Positions 24,868 to 35,602 of a stretch of 64,000 bases of DNA are shown here, piece by piece. Within the stretch, counting starts at the first letter, position 1, and each line of letters opens with the position of its first letter. Both the position numbers and the translations under genes were made by a program. Below the pieces are notes generated by a model. The model had not been told where the DNA came from. It worked only from the letters and a program-made list of their open reading frames with translations, and searched no databases. The stretch is from assembly GCA_022497145.1 (NCBI GenBank), contig MU385869.1, positions 372,001 through 436,000 of the forward strand, read 5' to 3'. Source of the stretch: Rostrohypoxylon terebratum (Eukaryota; Ascomycota; Sordariomycetes; Xylariales; Hypoxylaceae).

Positions 24868-26452
24868 GGTGAGGGAGTTTGGTCAAGGTGCGGCTGGAGG
24901 GGGGAGATGTTCTTCTGGGAAGTTACTGCTGCTGTTCTGCCTCCCGGTGACGTAGTGAGAGTTTCACGTTGTTGGAGTACAGTCCTTGAAGTTGGTATTT
25001 CGATGCGCTTGAGATAGGTTAAATTATGATTCTTGAAATAATCGAGTATCACGGGGTACCAAGATAGACAAGGGGGAATAGGCTTGCAGTGGTGGCGATA
25101 TGGTAAGATGAAAGATTCCCCCTATGGACGAGGTAAGTGAATATGAATATGAGACTACACCAGAAGAAGAAATGGGAAAAGTGGCATTGGGAGATCTTAG
25201 GTTGCTGCGCTGAAGAATACTGTGGAAGCCTTCTACCAGGGCAGGATGCGACTTTCATAAATGGGAAGTCACGCCGATAGTTAACACAGCCCAAACGCTA
25301 AGGAAAGTATCGGGAGTCTAGTGAAGCATCAGAAAGAGTGCCCCTTTCAGATGATCCAAATGGAGGAAAGAGCTTTGGAGGCTCACGATCCACATTCACA
25401 GCTAACATTTCTTAAGTACTTTGTACTTTACTAACAATGGCGGCTATGTACTGGGACAATTGGCATTGTGCGACAAGAGACGAAGAGAGTGGACCAGAGA
25501 AATAGATGCTGTATGAATCTGCCTGGTTAGATATTTCGCACTGTTGGTGTATATATGTCTTGTCTCCAAGAAAGGTGTGCGTGAAAATCTAGCGGTTCAA
25601 ATATCCCCTACGCACCAGATACTTGGAGGAGTATCTCCAGGGGCCAACTACAGCAATTAATGATCAAAGTCAATGTATATATGATTAGGTAGCTTTCATC
25701 GACTTGTAAACTTATTCTTGGTTTCCTTCGTTATATATTGTTGAATCTGAGTTGGACTCCTCAGATGAAAGGTCGACTTGTTGCAAATGGACCGTGCCCG
25801 GACCATCTTTGACAAACAATATTGGCAAATATGACACCCATAGCCTTCATATTAATACGCTTCCTCTGTCATTTCGAACACTTAAATAATACTTGGAGAG
25901 GATGTTTCTACTTGGCATTCGAGGTTTAGGTGGTCATGAAATTCTGCTATTGCCATACCTGCATACCTGAATACAGCATAGGGGTTGGTAAATTAGTGGG
26001 GCGGCCACCTTCAGTTATTAGTATACCTCCGCTCCTTTCTGTAAGGACAACCATATCTTATTCTAGCTATAGTTGTCACTTATTTCCTTTATCCTGACTC
26101 AAATCGCCTTAGTTTGCTAGCCTTCAGGATATTCACATAGATACCTAGTATCTGACACTTTTCCTGCCCGTGTCGCTGCCGTTGATGGAGGGTTCTCTAG
26201 AGAAACTGTAGCTATATCAGAGGAATCCCATTAGTTGGTAGTTATACGTCATTCGAAGTAGATCCAGTACGATTATTGACGTTTTGTATTGTAGACACTA
26301 ACGTTGCTCTAATCTGAGGCCCCTTTGATTGACATACGCTGGTAAATCTGCTACGAAGTAAAATATACTAACTTTTACAAGTAATATAAAAGCAGAAAAA
26401 GCTTCCATACTATTTTCACGTATATCCTAGGTCCTTGGAGTTGCATAAGCCG
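24868..26452. other. Intergenic region before the accessory island
   Basis: About 1.6 kb with no supported gene. Divergent layout, so it holds promoters of the small basic-protein gene and of the orphan gene downstream. TACCTA words are frequent. Longest open frames are under 85 codons and lack domain signals. Confidence 0.45.
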
Positions 26453-26601
26453 CCCTCGACGTTCACTATCACCTCCAACTACGTTGAATTTGACGATTCG
26501 CTTAGATAAGCACTGAAGACTGAAGTACTCCAGGTACATACGTACCTACGGGTCTCTTCAAAGTTAAAGCATCAATCTTAGATAAGATAAGACGATAGAA
26601 A
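26453..26601. repeat. Direct repeat, copy A, left of the orphan gene
   Basis: Shares two well-conserved blocks with 27902-28053 in the same orientation: an outer block (CCTCGACGTTCACTATCACC ... CTTAGATAAGCACTGA) and an inner block (AATCTTAGATAAGATAAGAC continuing to GATAGAAA), with a diverged spacer between them. The two copies sit 1.45 kb apart and bracket the gene at 26784-27759. Seen directly by comparing the two sequences. Confidence 0.75.
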
Positions 26602-26783
26602 ATACGGGGGCGGGCAGGGGTACGTAGTACATTTATGGATATGTACCTAAGTACATACCTAATACCTACCTAGTAGTATTATATAACAACATTGAACCTT
26701 ACGAACCAACCTTAGCACTTCCCTACTTACCGCCTCCTACCCCAGGTACTGATTGGAATTTATTTTCATCTTGTCTTGAAAAT

Positions 26784-27759
26784 ATGCTCCCCATTAACAC
26801 AGAGCCTAATAAACATTCTGCGAGACCATACTCCGCAATGTCGCACCCAACCCAAACCAAGCTCCCCGAGAGAAGCAAGTCGATCGATCTGGCCACACAA
26901 GGTATGAATTACCTTCGCACCAAGCGAACGGCCACGTATCTCGAACCGAATGATCTGGCTAAGCTCAAGGTCGAGTGCACCGAGATTGACTTTGACACCG
27001 GGATATCTAACGATGAAGGTCCTAAGGTTTTGGATCTGAGATCATTCGATGAAATGGATGCTTTCGCCAAGGCAAACAATCTGATCAATAATCCTAACGT
27101 CGGTTGCTTAGGGGAATACAGTCCTGGAAATTGGTACGCTGCGAATTACTTGGGGGAATTTTTCGTCGGATTGGTCGATTTGGAGCCCCAAGCAGACCAA
27201 CCGACCCTGCTGAAGCTTCACCCATGGAATATTTCACGGTAAGTAACCTACGAGAGAGGTTGCGGTGAACTGGCGCCTAGGTAGATAAATATATTAATGT
27301 AAGAACTAGGAGGAACTGCTATGGCGACGTTAGGGACATAATCTACTGGCGAATCATTTTTCACATACGTCTCCCTAACGGTTCTAGGCCATGTACCGTA
27401 TCCTTCCTTGCAAATGAAGGCCCCTTACAGGATGACAAACTCCTTCTCAGCGAGGTTTTCTCCATTTTGCTCAGGGGAAATCACGAATTGAAGCTAGAGA
27501 AAAACTGTAAATATCAAATAGCTCCTGTTAGTTTCCAAATCCCCTACCTCTTTACCATATTTTCCTTATGCGATCCAAGGTTACTGTCGTCTCAGCTTCG
27601 GGCAGACGCGTGAGAATCGTTCAAGGTTACGCCGACGGCAGTAAGGACCGCATCGTCATGCGGAAGTCGAGGATCATCGACGTCGATGGAGAAAAAGAGC
27701 AGAATCTTCAGGGACTCATGAGGCTTGCTTGTTGGGTCTTTGGCAGCCCACTTAATTAG
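26784..27759 (+). CDS. Orphan hypothetical protein between direct repeats
   Basis: Not recognised. A three-exon model (26784-27238, 27388-27506, 27596-27759) gives 245 residues. Intron 1 is strong (CG|GTAAGT, branch CCTAAC, acceptor TTCTAG). Intron 2 is weaker (donor GTAAAT, acceptor TCTCAG chosen because it alone continues the long downstream frame). The protein has SDLATQGMNYL-like helical start after a disordered leader, an acidic middle (KVECTEIDFDTG), a WY/aromatic segment (SPGNWYAANYLGEFFVGLVD) and a basic end (SSGRRVRIVQGYADGSKDR). No signal peptide or membrane helix is evident. A second in-frame ATG at 26838 is an alternative start. Flanked on both sides by the ~150-bp direct repeats, so it may be mobile or a recent local duplicate. 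Existence as a gene is likely; function is unknown. Confidence 0.5.
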
Positions 27760-27901
27760 AGGACTTCCTAGTTAGACTGTAACTGGCCTGAGACGGATGT
27801 GCCTAAGTGAATCTCCATACATGCACGGGTATGCAAGATTTACCGAGTTAGGAAATCAGGTATAGGATACGTACCTCGGCCCTCTGAGGGTGGGAGAAGC
27901 T

Positions 27902-28053
27902 CCTCGATGTTCATTATCACCTCCAACTCTTTTAGCGACGTTGAACCTGACGATTTACTTAGATAAGCATTGATTTCTTTTAGTAAGTACATGCTTTGAA
28001 TAAATATCATGTATTGCATATTATTAATCTTAGATAAGATAAGACGATAGAAA
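27902..28053. repeat. Direct repeat, copy B, right of the orphan gene
   Basis: Second copy of the sequence at 26453-26601, same orientation, with a 9-bp insertion (TCTTTTAGC-like) in the outer block and a more diverged spacer. Could be an LTR-like or MITE-like pair, or a trace of segmental duplication. No target-site duplication was identified. Confidence 0.75.
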
Positions 28054-28383
28054 CTTAGAACCAAATTGGAACTGAGCAGGAAGCTCGAATGATGTCATGC
28101 TCCATCATCTCTTTCCCAATAACTCTAGGTGATGTAATAAGCATCAATTTCTATTTTCCTGATGTATAACGGAAGTGTCGGCTCGCCAGTTATATCAATG
28201 CCGATGGTTGTTTCAAAAGGGTAATAGTTATGTCCGGCAGGCAGACGGTTCACGATTTCGCGGCGTTAGCGTGGACATATCCGCGAAACCGTCACAATTC
28301 GCGTGCTACCTCGTCATCGTTGTCATCGTCCCCCCTAAACGGGTCACACAGTGGTACTAGGTATTACATATCATTTCTTCGCC

Positions 28384-28407
28384 CCCCCTAACCCCCTAAC
28401 CCCCTAA
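28384..28407. repeat. Interstitial telomere-like repeat (CCCCCTAA x3)
   Basis: Three perfect 8-bp units CCCCCTAA, flanked by extra C residues on each side. Resembles the fungal telomere unit CCCTAA with two additional C bases. Seen directly; its origin as a relic of a telomeric end is only a possibility. Confidence 0.7.
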
Positions 28408-28562
28408 CCAGTCATTCGATTCTATACTTCTCCGCATGCTCTCCCAACTAGGTTCTAATCATTTGTAAGCATCAAGGCCACGTTCGGAGGCCGAGATACG
28501 GTCAATGAGATGGACGAAAAGCTTGGCGAAACTCATAAAAATACCTACTTATTGTGTGAATA

Positions 28563-30349
28563 ATGAGCCAAATCTGTAAGAACTATATCGCAGTTCATAT
28601 GCGTGCCTTGCGAAGCAGTTTGAGATTCAACAAGCCCTCAACCTATAGAAAGTTAGCAACCATGGCAACTGCACACACCATCCGAATCACGCCAGAGAAC
28701 ACTGGGCTCTGGAATATCAAACAAGACCAGTCATCGGCCCAGAAAGCTTCCGAATTATTGCAGCAGGATCTCGAGGTACCTATGTTGACTTCCCAGAATA
28801 TGAGAGAGTGAGCTGGAGTTGACTTAGCTCTAGAAACACCATGTGTACTTCAACGATGATGGGTTCCACAACCAGTAAGCTCTTATCACAAGTCTGACGA
28901 GTCTCAAGAATAGTTACTAATATAACATCTAGCTTAACCCATCATCTGCTATCTTTGTATGGCACAGGTGCTAGGCCAGAACACTTGATGAAAGCCTATG
29001 ATGTGAATAAAACCTACCAACGACCAACTATGAAGCTTCATGAGGATGTCGTCGAGGAACTCAAGGATTGGGAAACGGCGAAGAAACGGGTTGGTAAAGG
29101 AAAGTAAGTCAACTAACTTGCTTGCTAGTCTGCCAACTTTGCTAATACGACCTTGTGAAGATATTACCCCGACTTCCTTGCCTTCTTCCAAAGAGAGATT
29201 GACAAGCGAGGCTGGGAAAAGGTACTGGGCGAATACATGTTCGCGGGTGATGCAAAAAGCGAAGATATGCTCATTCGAATGTTTGCTGGTAGGCTCTGCG
29301 AATGATGACCGGAGAAGCACCGCCTACTAACCCCTAGCCAGGAATTCTCCATCCCATAATCCAACTCATGTATGGTGTGGAGTGGAAGCAACCTGCCATA
29401 GTCGCTATGGGACTGGCTCAAGCAGCCGTCCATCGCGACGACTCAAGAAAATTTCTACTTACTGCCGAAGAAGCCGCTAAGTCGCAATCAGATCCCATGC
29501 CCACCATCGCAAGTCTTCTTGAAGAGGTAAAGGCAAACAAGAAACTTGCGACAGCTGCGAAGTTTGAAGATAGCCGAAAAATCCACGACGGCGTCTTCGC
29601 TAGGGCGTGGGACGAGATCATCGAGATAACAAGCCGAGTGAGGGTCAAGCCGGAGGAGCTGGACGAGAGGACGGCTGAGATGTATCATACGGCGGTATAC
29701 GAAGGCGCTTCCGCCGCGTTCTACCCAGGCAAGGAACCGAAGTTTGACTTCTTCCTCATGTGAGTGTACATTCATCCTGGTAAAGGGGTCACCTGCTTAC
29801 AAGAAAGGCATCATATCAACATTTGCCCGATATTTGTAGCGATCAATAGCCAGGATTGGATCCCCATCGAAAGCAAGGTGCGACTCCTGGAATGGAAGAT
29901 CCGAATGGATATCGTCCAATACGCTGCGAGGGGCTGCCCCCCATTGTCACTTGACAGCATTGCCTCGTACGCCCCCAAGAATAACGAACCCGGATCTACG
30001 GATGGTACGTAATTGGTGACAGGGGAGTTCATTTATCCATATACCTACTAAACATCTACCAGAGTTATTGTCTCGTATGCACAATCTCGAGGAAGATGGA
30101 CACGCGATCAAACTGTTCCGGGCCATCGGCTTAGGCCAGACCATGGTTGGGGAGTACGAGGACAAGGTCTGGGTCGTGGTTAAAGGCGACTTATGGACTA
30201 AGGCTAAGCACCTTGTGGTTGATTCCGCCGAGGCTGCGGGACCGCGTTGGGTTCGTAGCGCGGGCTTCGCGAAGGCGTGGGGGGTTATTCCAGATCGACC
30301 CGACAACGTGAACAGCGCCTCTCAGAAACTTGAACAAATCCGCCTATAA
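28563..30349 (+). CDS. Questin-oxidase-like (AflY family) oxidoreductase
   Basis: Member of the questin oxidase-like family, which includes AflY of aflatoxin and GedK of geodin biosynthesis and performs Baeyer-Villiger-type ring cleavage. Seven exons (28563-28775, 28834-28874, 28933-29103, 29161-29288, 29342-29759, 29808-30004, 30063-30349) give 484 residues, usual for the family. Diagnostic segments: KHHVYFNDDGFHNHLTHHLL, YGTGARPEHLMKAYD, HPIIQLMYGVEWKQPAIVAM and the late HHIN...LLEWKIRMDIVQYAARGCPPL; the many conserved histidines are intact. The ATG at 28662 (MATAHTIRITPENTGLWN) is the usual family start; the 33-residue upstream extension is Arg/Ser-rich and could target mitochondria. Members also occur outside gene clusters, so a biosynthetic role is inferred only from the neighbouring UstYa-like and esterase genes. 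Confidence 0.88.
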
Positions 30350-30591
30350 GGTTAGGTATGCGGTTCGCTTAGGTGATAATTGAGGTTTGTCAACTCAGTC
30401 AGCGTTTTGATGACACACCTACTGACGCATCTAGTGACGCCACTGGTATGAGATATACCTACTATTGAACTACCATAAATACCTACTTAATATTAAATGT
30501 CTGATATCCAGCCCTGTAATTGACACTTTGGCAGATATCGACTAGGTATAGCTTTCATTATTCATGTGCCCATTGATATTAGTTCCGTCAT

Positions 30592-32523
30592 TTATATTCC
30601 AAGCTTCTCGGAGAGACTGCTAATAAAAGCACATCGCTCGACCAACTTCTGCCGGTCAACCTCTTGTTTTCTCATCTGGGAAGTCTTCGATTTCATCTCT
30701 GCGTACTCAGCAGTGTCGACGAGCGGCTGTTGGAACCCGTCGCTCTCTTGGTCCACGACATATCCGTCGGAGCTCACCTGGCATGAACCCGACCCTAGAG
30801 GCCCACCAATAACATACATATTGAAACCCGACGGACCCAAACCTAGAGATTTTTCCAGTTTCCGGGAGTCTGGAAACGACTCTGGCCAGGAGCCGAAGTG
30901 TTCGTCTCCGGCCGAGGTTGGGTCGCCGGTGTACGCGAAGTTGATGAACGCAGTAGCCATGGAGTTTGATAGCTTCTGGTCTTCTTCCGAAATAGCACCT
31001 TCGGGGAAGACACCGTCGAAGATGTAATTCGTGTCACTGCCATGGGCAACTCCTATGTACGGCATCCCTGCGCCCTTGAATAGTGGAGTTAGCATGGTCT
31101 GGTTCAGGTCATAAACACGAACTCCGGGGAAATCAGGATTCTCGGATTGTCTGGACATTTCGTAGCCAAAGTCAATTGAGGAGCATGTGAATAGGAGGTC
31201 TCGCATGATGCGCGACGCGCGGAAGAAGTGAATGGAGACGGTAGGATCTGATGCTGCTTTCGATGCCTCGTAATTGCGAAGTTCCTGTTCAAAATCCGAG
31301 GCCGAATAAAGAGAAAAAAGATCTTCGTAATCCTTGTCAGTTAATGCATGGGCAAAAGCCTTGATTGGCGTTTTGATGTTGTCTTCGCTTTGAAACGACG
31401 AGGCGGCGCCGGCGTTTGTAGCGCCGTCATCTTGGGTCCAGCCAAAGACCAGTGGGATGTCTAGTGGGCGTCAGCTCTACTATGAACCAATACAGAGGCT
31501 TCGTGATTTACCCTTTGTGAATCTTCCTGCTTTATACAGCACCGTATGCCGATCCGGTATGAAGTCGTCATCCACCGTAGGAATGAATGTGAATAATCCG
31601 GCAGGCGGATGGTTCGTGACCGAGTAGTCCATGGCTGTTTCTGTGAGCTTCTCCATCGGCATCTCCCTCAAACACTTCAAAGTGGCTTTGTCATCTTCTG
31701 TCTGGCATCCTAATCTCTCGGCAACGGCAAATGTATGGAGTCTAGGTGCATCGCTGGTGATATTAAGTGCTGTGCCTGGAGGCCCAGACATTGCCCAGGC
31801 TTTTGTAAAAGGCACCCCCTTCTCGCCTCCGTAAGCCAGTGTCTGAAGTGATATGAAGGTTCCTCCAGAACTTAACCCGAAAGCCGTAATACTATCTGGA
31901 TCGCCGCCAAACGAGGCGATATTGTCTCTGATCCATTGAAACCCAGCGCGCTGATCCCGCATGCCAACATTCAGGGACTTCTGATCATGTAATGTTGGGA
32001 GGTTTGCAAAACCGAAGATGGTCAAGCGGTAATTTAGCGAAACATAAATAACCGGCTTTTTGATGGATGTCGAGAGCTTGATGATATTGTCGGGATCGAA
32101 ATGAGGATCATACGCAGAGCCTTTGATTACACCACCGCCATGAAGCCAGACGACCACGGGGAGACGATCGTCGGCTGTTGTTCCGGCTGGCCTTGCAATC
32201 CGGAGGTGAAGGCAATCCTCACTAATGTCTGGGGTGTCAACAAAAAAAGGTGGAATACCAGGTTTGGATTGTGGACATGCTGGACCGGGTGCCGTGGCAT
32301 CGATCTGGCTTCCATCTGGAGGCGTATAGGGCTCTGGGGGAGCGAAACGCCGCGATCCAGAGGTATCGTGGGCAAACTTGATGCGTTCGAAAAATTCTAC
32401 AGAGCCTTTGGTAATCCCTCGGTATGAGATGCGGCTTTCACCAATCTGAACCACCGGATCTGCGGCAATGGATAGGCTTAGAGTCAAGCCAAGTAAGGCT
32501 ATCCGTGAACAAACTGGCAACAT
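30592..32523 (-). CDS. Secreted type-B carboxylesterase/lipase
   Basis: Alpha/beta-hydrolase of the carboxylesterase type B family (fungal lipases, esterases, cholinesterase-like). Two exons (31512-32523, 30592-31460; intron 51 bp, GTAAAT...ACTAG) give 626 residues. A signal peptide is apparent (MLPVCSRIALLGLTLSLSIA). Family marks: SEDCLHLRI, oxyanion motif WLHGGG (128-131), nucleophile elbow FGLSSGG with Ser218, and GVAHGSDTNYIF with catalytic His near 477. The ATG at 32523 is chosen because it begins the signal peptide. Substrate unknown. It is convergent with the questin-oxidase-like gene (242 bp apart) and its 5' end faces the small secreted peptide gene, so it may belong to the accessory island, but generic secreted esterases are also common singletons. 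Confidence 0.9.
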
Positions 32524-32971
32524 TTCGGCCACTTGTAATAGATTTGAATACCCTCTCAGATTGAATTCGGCAGAGGAATGAGGGATGTTGAGGATAGCGG
32601 GAAGCCTTGTGGGCTTGTAGGTACCTAGGCCCTAGGGAACTAGGGATAGGGAGGGTAGGGGAAGACAAAAGAAAATGTGTTGGAGTAGATGCAAATGATC
32701 GTCAAATAACACTTCCAAAAGAGGCCAGTTACACAACATGAAATGTGTACTAGGTACTTAATACCGGCAAACAAAGAGGTACCTTTCTGGTTTAAAATGA
32801 CATGTGTTACAGATTCACCAGACCACCCACCCTTAGCCCTTAGCGGCTATCATTACTGAAGGTAAGGCTCTCTCATAAAAGCCATCCATACCAATATAAA
32901 ACTGGAAGCTACTGCAGGTGACGAATCGGCTCTAAGGCCCCCAACTGCTCCCCCACCATTCCGATGTCACA
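32524..32971. other. Intergenic region upstream of the esterase
   Basis: 448 bp between the esterase start and the 3' end of the small secreted peptide gene. Contains a C/T-rich leader and GGTACCTAGG-type words; no gene recognised. Confidence 0.45.
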
Positions 32972-33257
32972 TCAAATATCACAATTGTTGATCCCTATCC
33001 CAAGAACGTCCCCTCGTTTAAAGACCTCTCTCTTGAGAACGCACAAGTCCGTATCGAATTCTGTTAAGCCGTCACGCCTCACATACTGAGTCATGAGTGC
33101 TTTAGCTTCATACAAATAATATCAGTACCTAGGTGGATATTTAGATAGGCAGGCAGGAATCAAGACGCAACTCAAGTGCGGGCTTACCTGGAACTGGCAG
33201 AGCAGTCACACTTACAAAAGAAGCACATATAGATATGAAAAGCAGTGAGACTTTCAT
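32972..33257 (-). CDS. Small secreted peptide with three dibasic sites (candidate RiPP-like precursor)
   Basis: A short two-exon gene (33188-33257 and 32972-33105) giving 67 residues; too short to notice without splicing. Exon 1 encodes a textbook signal peptide (MKVSLLFISICASFVSVTA then LPVP). The 82-bp intron has donor CAG|GTAAGC, a TACTGAT branch and acceptor TGAAG, and exon 2 then stays open for 44 codons. The mature part has dibasic pairs VRRD, LKRE and FKRG that Kex2-type proteases cut, and two Cys residues (DLCVLKR, NNCDI). A TATA-like AGATAAATAAG lies about 110 bp upstream with a C/A-rich leader. It is divergent from the UstYa-like gene, 614 bp apart. Dikaritin precursors have a signal peptide and Kex2 sites, but usually tandem core repeats, which are not seen here. 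Could instead be a plain small secreted protein or effector. Needs transcript proof. Confidence 0.55.
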
Positions 33258-33871
33258 CTTGTGCTTGCAAAGGTCAGATTCCGAGGTTGGTTTGGGCTAG
33301 TAATAGAGTATGATTGACGAGGGAAGTGTGTTATGTTACGAGTGAATGATCTTAGGTTTGAAGACTCTTATTTATCTTTAGCACCTAGCGAGTAGCATCT
33401 CGTTGGACTCTTAGATGTTCGATGAGTGCCATAGGCTTGCATCATTAGATCGGCAACTTGTCTGTTTTAGACATGTTGCCCGAACGAGAGCGCATCGATT
33501 CCTTCCTCTGCAGCCACTACCCCAACAGCCTCTGTTGAGACCGCCTTTCGGCCAGTGCAAGAACCCGATGAGCTAGGTATATTAAAGACCGGCGAGATCT
33601 CGGAGATCAGCCGTCGAGTGTTTGTCCGAGATAAATGGAAGTAGACTTCAGGTAGAGGTACAAACCAAGGATAATGTGGGGTCTGGCCATAGTTGGCTGG
33701 TCGAAAGGGGTGATACACTAAATAGGTCATATCTCTATACAAAAGACAGTTCCGAGGAGTTCATTCCTGCTTACCACCCATCTAACCATACTATCTACCT
33801 AGGTGCCTAGGAAACGAGCTTCTACCTACTCCTTCTCCTTCTTTCACCATTTCTCCAAGTACGAGTACGCC
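33258..33871. promoter_or_regulatory. Bidirectional promoter: secreted peptide / UstYa-like
   Basis: Shared 614-bp region between divergent starts. On the minus side a TATA-like element reads CTTATTTATC on the plus strand at 33367-33376. On the plus side CTATACAAAAG near 33733-33744 is a TATA-like candidate. This arrangement would allow co-expression of the two genes; that is inference. Confidence 0.45.
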
Positions 33872-34838
33872 ATGTCGCCCCTCATCAACGGTGACAAACT
33901 TGAATATGCGAGGCTTCCTTCTCTGGATGGCAGTACAAGTTTAGATCTAACGGTCCAGCAAAGAGAGATTAACTGGCGACGACGCTTCTACTATCTACTC
34001 GTTTCATCACTCGTTGTCTTATCGCTTGTCACTGGAGGTGTCTTGTATGCCATGAATCAAAACTCTTGTCCTGTGTTAACACCTGGTGCCGAAACCCCAT
34101 ATTGTTAGTAGCAATTACAAGAGTCGAGTTCAAGACTACTAATTGTTCAATAGCTCCTGCTCCTTTAACCTATAACAATAGGTACCTCACTAGTGATCCT
34201 GATACACCCAAGTTCATGGGTAAACCGAGGCCTGAGATGGACCAAGCCTGGCATGATTTGCTGGCCGGCACCATGATTAGATATTCGAGAGAAGAGTTGA
34301 AGTTGGCTAATAACGCCACTTCAGTAGAACATATAGATGGTGGTTTCGTTGGCGGTCTGGGTATTTCTCATTCTTTGCACTGTCTTGTAAGTCCTTGGCT
34401 TCTCATTTTCCGCCTAGATAAAATAATAGAGCTTTTGAGACTTCTCACCACAAGCATGTCTCTAAGTAATTTACTTACTAGGTACTCTATATAATCACTA
34501 ACAGTTTTGTTGATTAGAAGCGACTCAAGCAATATTTACATCCTGAGTATTACTACAGTCACGAAGAGCAGAACTGGGATGAGCTGTATTCGCACGTTGA
34601 CCATTGCTTAGAGTCACTGCGACAGGAATTAATGTGTAACGCCGATATCAATGTATACACCCTAGAATGGACACCGCATAGCAGGTTCAAGCCTGCGGTG
34701 AGGGTCCCTCAGCCGCATGCTTGTGTGGACTGGATATCTTTACATAGTTGGATGAAAGAGAGGGCAGCTAGGTCAGTCGATATGGTCGGTCCACCGGAAA
34801 GTTTGTACAAGGGAAAGGAGTCATTGGCTACAGCTTGA
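33872..34838 (+). CDS. UstYa-like (DUF3328) oxidase-family protein
   Basis: Type-II membrane protein of the UstYa family, copper-dependent-type oxidases that build ether or C-C crosslinks in fungal RiPPs (ustiloxin, phomopsin, asperipin) and also occur in cyclochlorotine clusters. Three exons (33872-34103, 34154-34386, 34518-34838) give 261 residues. Layout: short cytosolic N-terminus, basic stop (NWRRRF), one transmembrane helix at about 39-61, then the lumenal domain. Both family HxxHC motifs are intact: HSLHC at 150-154 and HVDHC at 181-185, with YSPAP at the domain start and PHACVDW near the end. Intron 1 uses the less common donor GTTAGT; TAT T|CT rebuilds YSPAP. Divergent neighbour is the dibasic secreted peptide. 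Substrate unknown. Confidence 0.93.
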
Positions 34839-35285
34839 TGGTATGTACTGAGATGGCGTTGGAAACAAAGCAATCTTCACTTAGGCAGATATGCAGTTAG
34901 GAAGTTTTCTGTGTCTTCTAAAGGTTATATTGATGATTACCTGTGTGTCACATGGGGATTGGACGCCAAGATACTATTGGCAGCCAGGTCGCATACAGGT
35001 CAGGCAGGAATCCTGCAAAGAGGTTATCATCACTTATTTTGGAAGCTGTTGGTCAGATGAACAGATTGTGCCCAACTCAACACACTCGAGGTGATGGGCG
35101 CTTAGCATGTAGGTATATTGTACCTAGATTGTACCCAGAATCTCAGGCATAAATAGGTCAAGGAGATTCCCACTCTGAGGAGGGAGGGAATCAAGGACCT
35201 TAGCACCTTTGAGAATTATTATTGAATTTGATAATATATCCAAGCCCTATCCAGCCCTTGTCACACCTAGGTATGCTCCAGAATA
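34839..35285. other. Intergenic region downstream of UstYa-like
   Basis: 447 bp of presumed 3' UTR and spacer. A 67-codon frame at 34891-35094 begins with a hydrophobic, signal-like stretch and has several Cys codons, but has no other support. Confidence 0.4.
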
Positions 35286-35537
35286 TTACGATATATCTAA
35301 CACCTCAATACCCGTGAGACAGATCCCTAGGTTAGATGTAACATTAGGCCCGCTCGCATAGACAAAGTGGGAACCTTGGCTAAAAGAGCTGTTGTAACCA
35401 CCGAAAGTCGCAGAAACATACATCATGCCGGATGATGGATCCAAAAATGCGGGTTGAATGTTTTTTACTAGCACTGGCTTATGACATCTTCCTATGCCTT
35501 CGGCACTGCACTTTAATTGCTCGAAAGCGAGTAGCGA
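35286..35537 (-). pseudogene. Relic of a protein-coding exon, no start codon
   Basis: An 83-codon frame with no ATG in its first half that reads like genuine protein: FEQLKCSAEGIGRCHKPV, NIQPAFLDPSSGMMYVSATF, YNSSFSQGSHFVYASGPN and ICLTGIEVLDIS. Two N-glycosylation-type sequons and paired Cys suggest a former secreted or lumenal beta-rich domain, perhaps propeller-like. It ends at a TAA and begins just after an in-frame TAA, 65 bp from the MITE. No upstream exon with a donor was found on the far side of the MITE. Either a truncated gene remnant or the last exon of an unrecognised gene. Parent family not recognised. Confidence 0.4.
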
Positions 35538-35602
35538 TTAGGTAGGTACTTAGACACCTATTAGATGACCTCGGTATGAGGTATCGCGGGACTGCCTCCA
35601 TA

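Larger units (their letters stand above)
27760..28562. other. Intergenic region with repeat and telomere-like motif
   Basis: 803 bp between the orphan gene and the questin-oxidase-like gene. Holds direct-repeat copy B and the CCCCCTAA triplet; no further gene supported. Confidence 0.5.

Noticed and set aside
34891..35094. 67-codon frame with hydrophobic N-terminus and several Cys, downstream of UstYa-like
   Set aside because: Lies in the probable 3' UTR, no promoter or intron support; too weak to call a second peptide gene.
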